A DNA stretch of 64,000 nucleotides, from contig NZ_JAKIKW010000001.1 in assembly GCF_023283945.1 (NCBI RefSeq), forward strand, positions 174,807-238,806, in the 5' to 3' direction. The first letter of the stretch is position 1; each line of letters opens with the position of its first letter. This document shows positions 9,262-19,346 of this stretch, piece by piece. The notes under the pieces were generated by a model, which did no database searches, had not been told where the DNA came from, and was given only the letters and a program-made list of their open reading frames with translations. Source of the stretch: Shewanella gelidimarina. GTDB taxonomy: Bacteria; Pseudomonadota; Gammaproteobacteria; Enterobacterales; Shewanellaceae. Made by a program: the position numbers and the translations under genes.

Positions 9262-9461
9262 TCCGTTGACTCACATCAAAAAGATGATGCAAGAATATGT
9301 CACTTAGATTACAAAAAAATTACAAGAAAACAGCTAATACCAACTCAATTGAATCGATGATTAATCTAGCGCTCTCTTAGGGCTGACAATGTTAGGCGTA
9401 TTGTTGAGGACATTTCGATAGACGATGACTTGAAAGAGGCGCTGGTTCAATGACCGTGACG

Positions 9462-10778
9462 CTATTCTAGCGGCAGCCAAACTTGGGCGTGCAGGCCACC
9501 TTCATTGCGGTTGGTGAGAATGACTTTACCTTGGTGACGGTCAACGATTCGCTTGATAATTGCTAGACCTAAACCCGAACCAACGCTACCGCGGGCTGTA
9601 TCGCCTTGAGTGAAAGGTTCGAACAGTTTGGGGATCTGATCTTCAACGATACCGGGGCCATCATCCTCAACACTAAAGCCAAGGTACTTGCCATTAAACA
9701 GCGAGCTTATTTTGACCCAGCCATTGCCATAACGATAAGCATTTTCCACTAAATTACTTAAAATACGTTTGATAGCAATGCCTTGCATCAGAACTTGTGG
9801 GCATTCACTTAAATCGGACTCAATGGTGCCTTCACGATTAGATTCTGCTTGGATCACGTCATTAATCAAATCGTTAATTTGTTCTAGCTCGCGAGTACCT
9901 TCTTGGTCTTGTCGTATATAGGCGATGAATTGATTGATAATGGCATCCATATCTTCAATGTCATGCACAATGCCATCTTTTAAATACTGGTCCTCTTCAA
10001 CCATCATCTCAGACGCCAAACGAATTCGAGTTAAGGGGGTTCTGAGATCGTGAGAAATCCCCGCCATTAACAAGGCTCTGTCTTGCTCTAGTTGTTTCAT
10101 GCAATAGGACATCTGGTTGAACGTATTGGTCACCTCAACAATTTCACTAGAACCACTGATGGGTAAAGGCTCGGGGTAATCACCACGAGACACTGCAATT
10201 GCGGCTTTTTGTAGGCGTCTTAAAGGGCGATTTTGCTGGCGGGCAAACCACCATCCACCGGCGACACTCAAGGCGCCTATTACCATTAAGTAAAGAGTGA
10301 GTGGCGAAAGATTTTTCTCGTTCAAGCCGATGAGCGGAACTTTAATCCAAAGAGAGGGAGCTTGAGGTGGACGGATCCAAATTTCAAACTCTTCACCTTG
10401 TGCTATGCGCACTTCGGCTTCACCACCGAGGTATTCTGACATTTGTGACGAGAGAAAACCGTAATAGGTTGCCCGTTCAATACCTGCTTGACGCGCCTCT
10501 TTTTGATTATAAAACTGCATGGCATCGTCACCCACTTTGGCATTAAGTGCGTCCACCATAGTGAGGTGTTCACGGCCAACATCGACCCCGTCGACAAACA
10601 GCAGTTTTACTTGGCGTGCAATCAGTTGGTTAATTTGTTGATAGCTCGGCTTAATAAAGTAAACCGCAACCGAGAGGTAAGACACCAATTGATTAGTCAG
10701 CAGTAAGCAGCCAATTAACATTACTGTTTGGCTGAAGGAGCTGCGGGGGACTAAGCGGTGCCACCATCTCTTTTTCAT
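9462..10778 (-). CDS. envZ: Osmosensor histidine kinase EnvZ
   Basis: The start is set at [14 protein letters not shown], one base after the ompR stop. The product is 438 residues: a membrane helix at about 17-37, a periplasmic domain, a second helix at about 158-178, HAMP, then the H-box [13 protein letters not shown] with the phosphorylated His243, the same number as in E. coli. N-box ([10 protein letters not shown]), G1 (DDGPGI) and G2 (GSGLGLAI) follow. EnvZ phosphorylates and dephosphorylates OmpR in response to osmolarity and pH. The one-base gap points to translational coupling with ompR. Confidence 0.95.
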   Translation of the reverse strand: MKKRWWHRLVPRSSFSQTVMLIGCLLLTNQLVSYLSVAVYFIKPSYQQINQLIARQVKLLFVDGVDVGREHLTMVDALNAKVGDDAMQFYNQKEARQAGIERATYYGFLSSQMSEYLGGEAEVRIAQGEEFEIWIRPPQAPSLWIKVPLIGLNEKNLSPLTLYLMVIGALSVAGGWWFARQQNRPLRRLQKAAIAVSRGDYPEPLPISGSSEIVEVTNTFNQMSYCMKQLEQDRALLMAGISHDLRTPLTRIRLASEMMVEEDQYLKDGIVHDIEDMDAIINQFIAYIRQDQEGTRELEQINDLINDVIQAESNREGTIESDLSECPQVLMQGIAIKRILSNLVENAYRYGNGWVKISSLFNGKYLGFSVEDDGPGIVEDQIPKLFEPFTQGDTARGSVGSGLGLAIIKRIVDRHQGKVILTNRNEGGLHAQVWLPLE

Positions 10779-10779
10779 A

Positions 10780-11505
10780 TTACTTTCGTGATGAGCCATC
10801 TGGCACAAACACATAACCTAAACCCCAAACCGTTTGAATGTAGCGCGGGCTAGCAGCATCGGTTTCAATTAAGCGGCGTAAGCGTGAGACTTGCACATCG
10901 ATAGAACGCTCGAGTGCAGAATAATCTCGGCCACGGGCAAGGTTCATCAATTTATCGCGTGATAGAGGCTCACGAGGATGACTGACTAACACTTTTAATA
11001 CTGCAAACTCACCGCTGGTAAGGGCAATTGCCTCTTCACCGTGATGCATTTCACGCGTCGCCAGGTTGAGTGAAAATTCACCAAAAGTGATCTCCTCTTC
11101 TTGCTGAGTGGGTGCACCGGGTACTTCAGGCGTTTGGCGGCGCATTACCGCTTTAATCCGAGCCAGTAATTCTCGAGGATTAAAAGGCTTGGGCAGGTAA
11201 TCATCTGCACCCAGTTCTAGACCGATAATCCTATCGACTTCATCTCCCTTCGCGGTGAGCATAACGATGGGGATAGTGTTTCCTGTTTGACGTAGTCGGC
11301 GGCAGATGGATAGACCGTCTTCACCAGGGAGCATCAAGTCCAGTACCAGTAGATGGAAGTTTTCACGTTCTAATAAACGGTCCATCTGTTCGGCATTGGC
11401 CGCACTGCGGACTTGATAACCTTGCTCCATCAGGTAACGCTCCAATAAGGCGCGCAGCCTCATATCATCGTCGACTACGAGAATTTTTGAGGTTTCTTGT
11501 CCCAT
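10780..11505 (-). CDS. ompR: Response regulator OmpR
   Basis: The start is set at [14 protein letters not shown], preceded by AAGGATCCTACGC; the longer frame adds an unlikely Pro-rich leader. The 241-residue protein has a receiver domain with acidic pocket VVDDD, phosphoacceptor Asp56 ([13 protein letters not shown]) and the conserved Lys in [11 protein letters not shown] winged-helix output domain follows ([32 protein letters not shown]). It controls porin and other membrane genes. It is the first gene of the ompR-envZ operon, divergent from greB. Confidence 0.96.
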   Translation of the reverse strand: MGQETSKILVVDDDMRLRALLERYLMEQGYQVRSAANAEQMDRLLERENFHLLVLDLMLPGEDGLSICRRLRQTGNTIPIVMLTAKGDEVDRIIGLELGADDYLPKPFNPRELLARIKAVMRRQTPEVPGAPTQQEEEITFGEFSLNLATREMHHGEEAIALTSGEFAVLKVLVSHPREPLSRDKLMNLARGRDYSALERSIDVQVSRLRRLIETDAASPRYIQTVWGLGYVFVPDGSSRK

Positions 11506-11860
11506 GCGTAGGATCCTTTTTTTGCTAGGAGGGCCAATAGGTATAGGCAACTGGCTGATATTGAATATGAATTAGCCTAATATAGCCGCTTTAATATGTT
11601 GATGACTAGCGAGTTATTCCGCAATAGCACATTTATGTCGTTGAGACTAAATGAATCGAGTTGTTAAGGTATTGAAACATTTAGTAATAATGCTTTTGTT
11701 TGACCGCATTTGAAATTGTAACCAAATTGAACAAATTGCTAATATAAATGCTCACAAGTTGACGCAACATTTCTGCGGTGCTGTAAAGTGCCTCGACAGA
11801 GCTGAATTATGCTATGATTTTTGGTCTCAGATTATCGTTAACCTTTAAAAAGTAGTCCGT
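11506..11860. other. ompR/greB divergent intergenic region
   Basis: No gene was seen. The region is AT-rich and must hold the promoters for both neighbours. The best plus-strand promoter is listed separately. Confidence 0.5.
11759..11787 (+). promoter_or_regulatory. Candidate sigma-70 promoter for greB
   Basis: TTGACG at 11759-11764 and TGTAAA at 11782-11787 are separated by exactly 17 bp. They lie about 75 bp before the greB start. Confidence 0.35.
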
Positions 11861-12346
11861 ATGAGAACAAACATCGTCACCCGAGCAGGTTTCGAAAAAT
11901 TGCAGAAAGAGCTGAATTACTTATGGCGCGAACTTCGACCTGAAATCACTAAGATTGTCAGTTGGGCTGCGAGCTTAGGCGATCGAAGCGAAAATGCGGA
12001 CTATACTTTTAACAAGAAGAAACTGCGAGAAATAGACCGTAGAGTGCGTTATTTGCGCAAGGCCATCGAAAATACCAAAGTTGTCGATTATTCACCGGCG
12101 CAAGAAGGTAAAGTCTTTTTTGGTGCTTGGGTTGAGATTGAAAATGATGCTGCTGAGAAGCGAGTGTTTAAAATCGTCGGCTATGACGAGATCTTTGGCC
12201 GTAACGACTATATCTCGATTGATTCCCCAATGGCGCGTGGCCTATTGAAAAAAGAGGTGGATGACGAAGCCGTGATCCATACGCCTGTTGGCGAACAGGT
12301 ATGGTATATCAACCGGATCTCCTATCAAGGATTTGACGAGGTTTAG
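11861..12346 (+). CDS. greB: Transcript cleavage factor GreB
   Basis: This 161-residue protein has an N-terminal coiled coil carrying the acidic tip region LGDRSENADYTFNKKKLREIDRRVRYL, then a C-terminal FKBP-like domain (VEIENDAAEKRVFKIVG, ISIDSPMARGLL). The protein binds the RNA polymerase secondary channel and makes it cut the 3' end of backtracked RNA. GreB is preferred over GreA because of the long YTFNKKKLREIDRR signature and its position beside ompR and tex, as in related genomes. Confidence 0.95.
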   Translation: MRTNIVTRAGFEKLQKELNYLWRELRPEITKIVSWAASLGDRSENADYTFNKKKLREIDRRVRYLRKAIENTKVVDYSPAQEGKVFFGAWVEIENDAAEKRVFKIVGYDEIFGRNDYISIDSPMARGLLKKEVDDEAVIHTPVGEQVWYINRISYQGFDEV

Positions 12347-12498
12347 CAAGCAAGATTGCCGCGGCCTCACAGATTAAAAATCAATTAAATTAGCCAAATA
12401 GATTCTTCATCGATAAAACAGCGATTAGTGACATTAAAATTGCTTCTCAGCTGTGTTATCTTGAGCGCAATATTACCTTTTTGGCATCACTTCTATAT

Positions 12499-14838
12499 AT
12501 GCATAACATTGCACAGCTTATTGCTGAAGAACTTAACGTCCGTCTTCAGCAAGTTAACGACACTATTAAATTACTGGATGACGGTGCAACAGTGCCGTTT
12601 ATCGCGCGCTACCGTAAGGAAGCAACGGGTGGGCTTGATGATGTGCAGTTGCGCACGCTGAACAGTCGCCTTAGCTATTTACGAGATTTAAATGAGCGCC
12701 GTAATGTTATTTTGTCGAGTATTGAAGCGCAAAGTAAGTTAACACCTGAGCTAAAAGCTGCGATTAATGCCGCCGACAGTAAAACCCGTCTAGAAGATCT
12801 TTATCTGCCTTACAAGCCTAAACGCCGTACTAAGGGTTTGATAGCGATTGAAGCGGGAATTGAGCCATTAGCGGATTTTTTACTGGCAAATCGAGATGCT
12901 GATTGTGACGCTAAAGCGGCTGAATATTTTAATGTTGATGCCGGTTTTAGCGAGGCTAAAGCAGTATTAGATGGCGCCCGTTTTATCTTAATGGAACGCT
13001 TTGCTGAAGATGCTGAATTACTGCAAAAGATTCGTACTCACGTTGAGCAAAATGCCGTATTAGAAAGCCGCATGTCTAAAGGCAAAGAGAAAGAAGGTGC
13101 CAAATATCGAGATTACTTTGAGCATTCTGAAAAGTTAACCAAAGTCCCATCACATCGTGCCCTAGCAATGCTACGCGGCCGCAATGAAGGCATGTTGAGC
13201 CTAAGCGTGAATGCTGACCCAGATAAAGAAGCCAAGCAAGCAAGTTACTGTGAAGTCATCATTGCTGAACACTTCAAACTTGCAATTAAAGACACCGCAG
13301 TCGACCAATGGTTGAAAACCGTTGTTGCGGCAACTTGGCGAGTAAAAACGGCGTTGCAGATGGAAACCGAGTTTTTTGGACGTATGCGTGATAGTGCCGA
13401 AACGGAAGCGATTAACGTCTTCGCGCGTAATTTAGGCGATCTTCTCATGGCAGCCCCCGCGGGCGCCAAAGCCACCTTAGGCTTAGATCCAGGTCTTCGT
13501 AGTGGCGTTAAGGTTGCGATAGTGAATAACACTGGCAAGCTGGTCGCTCACTCCACTATTTTCCCTCATGCTCCGCAAAAACAGTGGGATAAATCCTTAA
13601 GAACCTTGGCTAACTTAGCCAAGATGCATAAAGTTGAGCTGATTGCTGTCGGCAATGGCACAGCATCTCGCGAAACAGACAAGCTCGCGGCCGAGCTAAT
13701 CACTATGGTTAAAGACGAGTTACCGACATTGACCAAAGTGATGGTCAGTGAAGCGGGCGCTTCTGTGTATTCAGCCTCTGAGCTAGCCTCGGAAGAGTTT
13801 CCTGACGTCGACGTGTCTATTCGTGGTGCAGTATCGATTGCGCGTCGTTTACAAGACCCATTGGCAGAGCTCGTCAAGATAGAGCCAAAGGCCATTGGTG
13901 TTGGTCAGTATCAGCACGATGTGAGCCAAAGCATGCTTTCAAGTTCACTCGAGGCGGTTGTTGAAGATTGTGTAAACAGCGTTGGTGTGGATGTGAATAT
14001 GGCGTCAGCGCCGCTGCTGGCACAGGTGGCGGGGTTAAATAAAACACTGGCACGCAATATTGTCAGATACCGTGATGAGCAAGGACAGTTCACCAATCGT
14101 AAGACACTGCTAAAAGTGGCACGTTTAGGCCCTAAAGCCTATGAGCAAGCTGCGGGTTTTTTACGGATTAATGATGGTGAAAACCCACTTGATGCATCAT
14201 CAGTGCATCCTGAGGCGTATTCACTGGTTGAATCTATCGCGAGTGCAAAACAGCAATCTGTTGCGACGTTAGTAGGGAATACTGAGCTGCTAACCAGTTT
14301 AGAGGCTAAAGACTTCATCAGTGGCGATTTTGGTTTACCGACGGTGACCGATATTTTGCTTGAATTAGACAAACCTGGACGTGACCCGCGTGGTGAGTTT
14401 AAAACGGCCACCTTTAAAGACGGCGTTGAACAGATTAATGATCTAAAGCCTGACATGATATTAGAAGGCGTGGTGACCAACGTCACCAACTTTGGCGCCT
14501 TTGTTGATGTTGGCGTGCATCAAGATGGCTTAGTGCATATCTCATCGATGACTGAGAAGTTTATTGATGATCCGCATAAAGTCGTGAAAGCGGGCGATGT
14601 GGTCAAAGTTAAAGTGATGGAAGTCGATGCTGAAAGGCGCCGAATTGGCCTCAGCATGCGACTTACCGATAAAGCCGGCGAAGCGCCGAAATCTGTAGCT
14701 CGGCCCGCAAATAATGCGACTAAACATAAAAGCTCAAAACCGCAATCTCAGCCGCAGAAAAATGCTAAGCCAAAGCAGGCCACCAATGCTGCGATGGGCA
14801 ATGCGTTTGCAGATGCCTTTGCTAAGATGAAAAAATAA
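12499..14838 (+). CDS. tex: Tex family RNA-binding transcription accessory protein
   Basis: The ATG at 12499 ([14 protein letters not shown]) is preferred over an upstream in-frame TTG at 12481. The 779-residue protein shows the order of Tex: an N-terminal helical part with [21 protein letters not shown], a YqgF/RNase H-like domain ([16 protein letters not shown]), helix-hairpin-helix motifs ([19 protein letters not shown]) and a C-terminal S1 domain ([26 protein letters not shown]). A Lys/Gln-rich tail follows. Tex binds nucleic acid and acts in transcription. It follows greB on the same strand, 150 bp downstream. Confidence 0.95.
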   Translation: MHNIAQLIAEELNVRLQQVNDTIKLLDDGATVPFIARYRKEATGGLDDVQLRTLNSRLSYLRDLNERRNVILSSIEAQSKLTPELKAAINAADSKTRLEDLYLPYKPKRRTKGLIAIEAGIEPLADFLLANRDADCDAKAAEYFNVDAGFSEAKAVLDGARFILMERFAEDAELLQKIRTHVEQNAVLESRMSKGKEKEGAKYRDYFEHSEKLTKVPSHRALAMLRGRNEGMLSLSVNADPDKEAKQASYCEVIIAEHFKLAIKDTAVDQWLKTVVAATWRVKTALQMETEFFGRMRDSAETEAINVFARNLGDLLMAAPAGAKATLGLDPGLRSGVKVAIVNNTGKLVAHSTIFPHAPQKQWDKSLRTLANLAKMHKVELIAVGNGTASRETDKLAAELITMVKDELPTLTKVMVSEAGASVYSASELASEEFPDVDVSIRGAVSIARRLQDPLAELVKIEPKAIGVGQYQHDVSQSMLSSSLEAVVEDCVNSVGVDVNMASAPLLAQVAGLNKTLARNIVRYRDEQGQFTNRKTLLKVARLGPKAYEQAAGFLRINDGENPLDASSVHPEAYSLVESIASAKQQSVATLVGNTELLTSLEAKDFISGDFGLPTVTDILLELDKPGRDPRGEFKTATFKDGVEQINDLKPDMILEGVVTNVTNFGAFVDVGVHQDGLVHISSMTEKFIDDPHKVVKAGDVVKVKVMEVDAERRRIGLSMRLTDKAGEAPKSVARPANNATKHKSSKPQSQPQKNAKPKQATNAAMGNAFADAFAKMKK

Positions 14839-14880
14839 CGGCTTATATCGACAACTTTATCTGTAACCTTTGTGAACAGA

Positions 14881-14915
14881 AAAACACCGACAATATTCAA
14901 TATTGTCGGTGTTTT
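14881..14915 (+). terminator. Rho-independent terminator after tex
   Basis: A perfect 16-bp stem (core CACCGACAATAT) with a 3-nt TCA loop lies 42 bp past the tex stop. A-rich and T-rich outer ends make it usable in both directions. Confidence 0.9.
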
Positions 14916-15198
14916 CGTATATATCCCGTAAATGATTGTTGTTTAAGTAAATTAATCTATTTTTAATATGACTGTATTAAGATGGATACTGAAGATATTA
15001 GCGTGCAGAAGTGTGCTGTAAACAGGGTAAACCAATAAAGGCTGCGGCATAATGCCTAAATAGCTTGAATTAAACGCAGTAAAGGATATGTTGTAAGCCG
15101 TTTGATATTTGAAACTTATTATCGACAAGGAGGTCTTAACTTTACTTTTAAAACGCTTTATAGAAAGCGATAATTTAAAATGATTAGGATTAACTATT
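14916..15198. other. Leader region of the LtaS-like gene
   Basis: No supported gene lies between the tex terminator and the TTG start at 15199. An antisense frame here has no protein-like features. AAGGAGG at 15127-15133 resembles a strong Shine-Dalgarno site, but no suitable start codon opens a real frame after it. Confidence 0.4.
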
Positions 15199-17142
15199 TT
15201 GACACGTTCACATGCGTTAGGGCCATTTCGGTCGATTATCATATTTGCGGCCATCTCTTTGCTGGTTATCATGCTCAGCAGGCTGGGTCTGGCCCTTTGG
15301 CAGTTTGACCGGGTTGATGCAACCTCGGGTTGGTCAGAGCTATTACTCCAAGGCTTACGTGTTGATTTTGCGACATTTTGCTGGCTGTGGGGCTCTGCTG
15401 CACTGGGTACGGCTATCTTTTCTGGTGAACATGCTATTGGTCGAATTTGGACACTAATATTGCGGGTTTGGTTGACCTTAGGTTTACTGACGATCGTTGT
15501 CCTTGAAATATCGACGCCCTCCTTTATTGCTGAATACGGCATCAGACCTAACAGGCTGTATGTGGAATATCTTATCTATCCTAAAGAAGTGTTTTCAATG
15601 CTTTGGGCGGGTAGAAAGGTCGAACTGATTCTGTCGGCATTGATCAGTACTGCGGTGTTCATTGGTGGCTGGAAGCTCAGCGGTAAGCTGACCCAAAATC
15701 AAACATACCCACGTTGGTACTGGCGTCCAGTGCTTGGTGTTTTAGTCATTGCGATTACTATTTTAGGCGCACGTTCAAGCTTAGGGCATCGCCCGCTAAA
15801 TCCATCATTGGTGGCTTTTTCAAGCGACCCATTAGTGAATTCTTTAGTGACTAACTCGGCATACTCTCTTGTCTTTGCCATTAAGCAGATGGGCAGTGAA
15901 GCAGATGCTGCCAAGATATATGGCAAACTCCCTGAAGACGAAATTGTTAGTATTATTCGCCGTGAAAGTGGCCGACCATTAGCCGATTTTCAGTCCGATG
16001 AATTCCCGAGTATGTCTAATAATACTGCCAGTTATCAAGGTAAGCCGAAAAACTTAGTTATTATTCTACAAGAGAGCCTTGGGGCACAATTTGTGGGCAG
16101 TTTAGGCGGTTTACCGTTAACACCAAACATTGATGAGTTATCGAAAGAGGCATGGGCTTTTGACCGTATGTATGCCACTGGAACACGCTCAGTTCGTGGT
16201 ATAGAAGCCGTTGTGACCGGATTTACCCCGACTCCCGCTCGCGCTGTGGTTAAGTTAGGCCTGAGTCAAAGTGGCTTCTTTTCTCTGGCATCATTGTTAA
16301 AGCAACACGGTTACCATAACCAGTTTATTTATGGTGGAGAAAGCCATTTTGACAACATGCGTAACTTTTTCTTAGGCAATGGCTTTACCGATATTATTGA
16401 TGAAAATGATTACGAAAATCCTAATTTTGTCGGCTCGTGGGGTGTGTCAGATGAAGACCTTATGTATCGTGCTAACGATGAATTTGAACGTTTACATAAA
16501 GAAGGAAAGCCATTCTTTAGCTTAGTGTTTAGTTCTAGCAATCATGATCCGTTTGAGTTTCCTGATGGCCGCATAGAACTGCATGAGCAGCCAAAGCAGA
16601 CACGAAATAATGCGGCGAAATACGCTGATTATGCTGTAGGTGAGTTTTTCAAACGTGCTAAAAAATCTGATTATTGGAAGGACACTGTATTTGTTGTGGT
16701 TGCCGATCATGACAGTCGAGTGGGTGGCGCAGAGTTAGTGCCAATTTCACGCTTCCGTATACCCGGCCTCATTTTAGGTGAGGGTATCGAGCCTAAAGTT
16801 GATAAGCGAGTGACTAGCCAGATTGATTTAGGACCGACGTTATTGTCATTGATTGGCGTGAGTGATGCGTATCCTATGTTGGGTCGAGACCTTACTAAAA
16901 CACCTGAAGATTGGCCTGGTCGTGCGTTAATGCAGTACGACAAAAACTTGGCCTATTTACGCGGTGATGATGTAGTGATCCTGCAACCTGAACATCCAGC
17001 ATCAGGCTTTACCTATGATCCAGTGGCTGAGAAACTGACCGCTAGCCCACAGTCTGATGAAATGAAAGAAACGGCATTAGGTTGGGCGCTTTGGGGCAGC
17101 ATGGCTTATCAAAAAGGGCTACATAGCGACAATAAAAAATAG
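15199..17142 (+). CDS. LTA synthase-like membrane phosphoglycerol transferase
   Basis: The frame opens with TTG at 15199, with AGGA spaced 10 bases upstream; the ATG at 15180 is in another frame and soon stops. The 647-residue protein has about five N-terminal membrane helices, then a periplasmic alkaline-phosphatase-like domain. Visible active-site parts are LQESLGAQ (metal Glu), YATGTRSVRG (Thr nucleophile) and VVADHDSR (metal Asp/His). The family moves phosphoglycerol or phosphoethanolamine from phospholipids to a polymer; in Gram-negatives the known acceptor is periplasmic glucan (OpgB). The acceptor here is unproven. Confidence 0.85.
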   Translation: MTRSHALGPFRSIIIFAAISLLVIMLSRLGLALWQFDRVDATSGWSELLLQGLRVDFATFCWLWGSAALGTAIFSGEHAIGRIWTLILRVWLTLGLLTIVVLEISTPSFIAEYGIRPNRLYVEYLIYPKEVFSMLWAGRKVELILSALISTAVFIGGWKLSGKLTQNQTYPRWYWRPVLGVLVIAITILGARSSLGHRPLNPSLVAFSSDPLVNSLVTNSAYSLVFAIKQMGSEADAAKIYGKLPEDEIVSIIRRESGRPLADFQSDEFPSMSNNTASYQGKPKNLVIILQESLGAQFVGSLGGLPLTPNIDELSKEAWAFDRMYATGTRSVRGIEAVVTGFTPTPARAVVKLGLSQSGFFSLASLLKQHGYHNQFIYGGESHFDNMRNFFLGNGFTDIIDENDYENPNFVGSWGVSDEDLMYRANDEFERLHKEGKPFFSLVFSSSNHDPFEFPDGRIELHEQPKQTRNNAAKYADYAVGEFFKRAKKSDYWKDTVFVVVADHDSRVGGAELVPISRFRIPGLILGEGIEPKVDKRVTSQIDLGPTLLSLIGVSDAYPMLGRDLTKTPEDWPGRALMQYDKNLAYLRGDDVVILQPEHPASGFTYDPVAEKLTASPQSDEMKETALGWALWGSMAYQKGLHSDNKK

Positions 17143-17167
17143 CGGTAGTTACAGTTATAGTGACTTT

Positions 17168-17659
17168 TTAAACGCTTGTCAGCATATCGGGCTCAGTCTT
17201 TGGCTGAGTCCGAGCTTGATAAAAGGCGTCGATATGGGCGCCAAATGCACGATAGAATTGTAATGTTTCATTGGGCATGCGCTTACTGTCAGCGGATGCT
17301 GGTTTCTCTACAGGCGGGCTTGGCAGTTTAATATCGCTGCGTTTTAATGACGAACGATAGCTTAGCAGTTGTTTTAAATCGAACGGTGCCGGACGTTTTT
17401 GCGGCTGTTGCTGTGACTGATCTTGTTGTTGCGAGTCCCCTTGTTGCTTACCTTGTACTGATTCTCGTAACTTGGCTTGTGTTTGAGCCTGCTCTGCGGT
17501 GCGCTCGTGTTGTGGATTAAAGGCGCGTTCTTCATGGCCTTTACTCGCTTGTGGTGGAGGTAATACGGGTGGCCGTTGTTGATTATCCGTGCGTGCAGCA
17601 TCTGTCGCTACGTTAGACGTAGAGAGCGGCACATTGGGATAATTTGTTACCACTTGCAT
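17168..17659 (-). CDS. Hypothetical Gln/Pro-rich soluble protein
   Basis: I do not recognise this protein of about 163 residues. It has no signal peptide or membrane segment. The middle is low-complexity and Gln-rich (QQGDSQQQDQSQQQPQKR), probably disordered. It ends in a more ordered segment, LQFYRAFGAHIDAFYQA. The start could be the Met at 17659 or the one at 17671; neither has a strong ribosome site. It lies just upstream in space of bioH but has its own spacing, so a shared function is not implied. Confidence 0.55.
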   Translation of the reverse strand: MQVVTNYPNVPLSTSNVATDAARTDNQQRPPVLPPPQASKGHEERAFNPQHERTAEQAQTQAKLRESVQGKQQGDSQQQDQSQQQPQKRPAPFDLKQLLSYRSSLKRSDIKLPSPPVEKPASADSKRMPNETLQFYRAFGAHIDAFYQARTQPKTEPDMLTSV

Positions 17660-17745
17660 AAACATTTCCACTTTAAGTTGTGGTTAAATCTTAACCAAAA
17701 ACAACACAAAAATAAAGCAGTTTTACGCGCTAACCTTATTGTTAA

Positions 17746-18516
17746 TTAGCGTTTTTTAAGCCAGCCGTCTAACGCCGTAACAAAGTCGTCGGTATGACTT
17801 ATGAACGGTGCATGAGAGGCTTTCGGCAATATAACATCTTCGCTATTACTCAAATTAGGCATCAGCTTAATTACTCTACGTGGCACGAGTCCGTCGAGCT
17901 TGCCCCATATCCTTAACCAAGGCTGCTTGATCAGTGGCAGTTGGTTTCTTAAATCAACCCGAGCTAACATATCGAGCCCTTGATCGAGTGCGGTGAATTG
18001 CGGCTGAGGTTTAGCGAGTACCCATTCGCGCAGTTGCTTGATGTCGCCCTTAACTGTTTGGCTACCCATGGCTTGTATTGCTAGAAATCGTTCGATGGTT
18101 TTATCGAGATCTTGGGTGAGTTGAGTCGCGAACTGAACGAGCACATTGGGTGGGATCCCGGGCCAAGACTCCTCTTCTCGAGCCATAAAGCAAGGTGAAG
18201 ACGAGATAGTACACAGGGCAGTGACATGTTGTGGATATTTAAGTGCTGCTAAGGTGGCGACCAAACCGCCGAGTGACCAGCCTATCCAGATAGCGGATTT
18301 TGGCACATTGGCGATGATGCTTGCCAACCAATCATTAATATCACCAGCAACGACATGACTTTCGCCAAAGCCGGGCAGATCAACAAAGTGAAATCTATAC
18401 TGAGGTAACAGGTCGGGCAAAGCGGTAAATACAGCCCCATTGACTCCCCAACCATGCAGCATTACCACATCGAGGCCTTGGCCAACTGATTTGACATGTA
18501 ATTTAGTTTGAGTCAC
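17746..18516 (-). CDS. bioH: Pimeloyl-[ACP] methyl ester esterase BioH
   Basis: This 256-residue alpha/beta hydrolase has oxyanion motif LHGWGVNG, nucleophile elbow GWSLGG with Ser81 (Ser82 in E. coli), acid IWGKLDGLVP and the C-terminal base SHAPFISH. BioH removes the methyl group from pimeloyl-ACP methyl ester, ending the disguised fatty-acid route to the biotin precursor. As in E. coli it is divergent from a comF/gntX gene, and nfuA is close by. That synteny supports the name. Confidence 0.92.
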   Translation of the reverse strand: MTQTKLHVKSVGQGLDVVMLHGWGVNGAVFTALPDLLPQYRFHFVDLPGFGESHVVAGDINDWLASIIANVPKSAIWIGWSLGGLVATLAALKYPQHVTALCTISSSPCFMAREEESWPGIPPNVLVQFATQLTQDLDKTIERFLAIQAMGSQTVKGDIKQLREWVLAKPQPQFTALDQGLDMLARVDLRNQLPLIKQPWLRIWGKLDGLVPRRVIKLMPNLSNSEDVILPKASHAPFISHTDDFVTALDGWLKKR

Positions 18517-18587
18517 GTATTAGCCTTGTGTTCATTTTGTATTCGTTCTGTCGTATTGGCGAAAATCGCGTATGAAAAAGGAATTTC

Positions 18588-19310
18588 ATGATGACTCAAC
18601 CCTCTTTGCAGCGATGGCTCGGGGCTATATTACCCAATCGATGCTTAATGTGCCATCAGCAGATAACGTCCACACAAAGTGGTATTTGTCGGGTTTGCCT
18701 CAACGCCTGCCTTTACCAAACACCCGTTTGTTTAGGCTGCGGTAGAGAGATGCAGCTGCAGGTGAGTTATTGTGGAGAGTGTCAGCGGCACAACAGGCTA
18801 AAGGTGGTAGCCCCTTGCGGTTATCACGATGGACTCGGTCATTGGGTTGGGCAGATAAAGTATCAAGCGCAGTTTGCCGTTATCGAGGTGATGGTCGATG
18901 CGCTTATCCGTCGATTACATCATTTAATTGAGTTAGGCTTTGTTCAAATGCCACAAGTCATTATCGCCGTGCCATTGCACTCAAAACGATTACGGCAACG
19001 TGGCTTTAATCAAGCATGGTTAGTCGCTCAATCACTGTCACAAAAGCTTGAACTGCCGTTGCTTGACGATGTGCTTATTAGGCAAACCAATACCGCTCCA
19101 CAAGCGGGGTTATCAGGAAAAATGCGCCGTCAAAATTTACTAGATGCCTTTACGCTAGTGGCTGACATTAATTGGCAACGTATTGCGATTGTCGATGATG
19201 TGGTAACCACGGGCACAACGGTCAGTGAGATAGCGCGATTATTTAACAAGCAGTATATTGAAACTCAAGTCTGGTGCCTTGCAAGAGCAGAGGCACCTGG
19301 ACTTAACTAA
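18588..19310 (+). CDS. ComF/GntX family phosphoribosyltransferase-like protein
   Basis: This 240-residue protein has N-terminal zinc-binding cysteine pairs (CLMCHQQ, CRVC, CLGCGRE, CGEC). The C-terminal phosphoribosyltransferase fold ends in the PRPP loop IAIVDDVVTTGTTVSE, with RGFNQAWLVAQ before it. Related ComF proteins take part in DNA uptake, and E. coli GntX lies beside bioH and nfuA. AAGGAATTTC before the ATG is a good ribosome site. The biochemical substrate of this branch is not known. Confidence 0.88.
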   Translation: MMTQPSLQRWLGAILPNRCLMCHQQITSTQSGICRVCLNACLYQTPVCLGCGREMQLQVSYCGECQRHNRLKVVAPCGYHDGLGHWVGQIKYQAQFAVIEVMVDALIRRLHHLIELGFVQMPQVIIAVPLHSKRLRQRGFNQAWLVAQSLSQKLELPLLDDVLIRQTNTAPQAGLSGKMRRQNLLDAFTLVADINWQRIAIVDDVVTTGTTVSEIARLFNKQYIETQVWCLARAEAPGLN

Positions 19311-19346
19311 CATTTACTGAGCGCTCACCAGGTACTTAACTCGCGC

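Noticed and set aside
9340-9460. Possible third MITE end (ACCAACTCAATTGAATC)
   Set aside because: It looks like the dispersed repeats at 108 and 388, but no matching inverted end was found nearby.
15180-15310. ATG at 15180 as a start for the LtaS-like gene
   Set aside because: It is in a different frame and stops after about 42 codons. The TTG at 15199 is in frame with the real protein and has an AGGA site.
14952-15542. Minus-strand frame of 196 codons before and over the LtaS-like gene
   Set aside because: It is antisense to a well-supported membrane protein. The product is low in structure with no family match.
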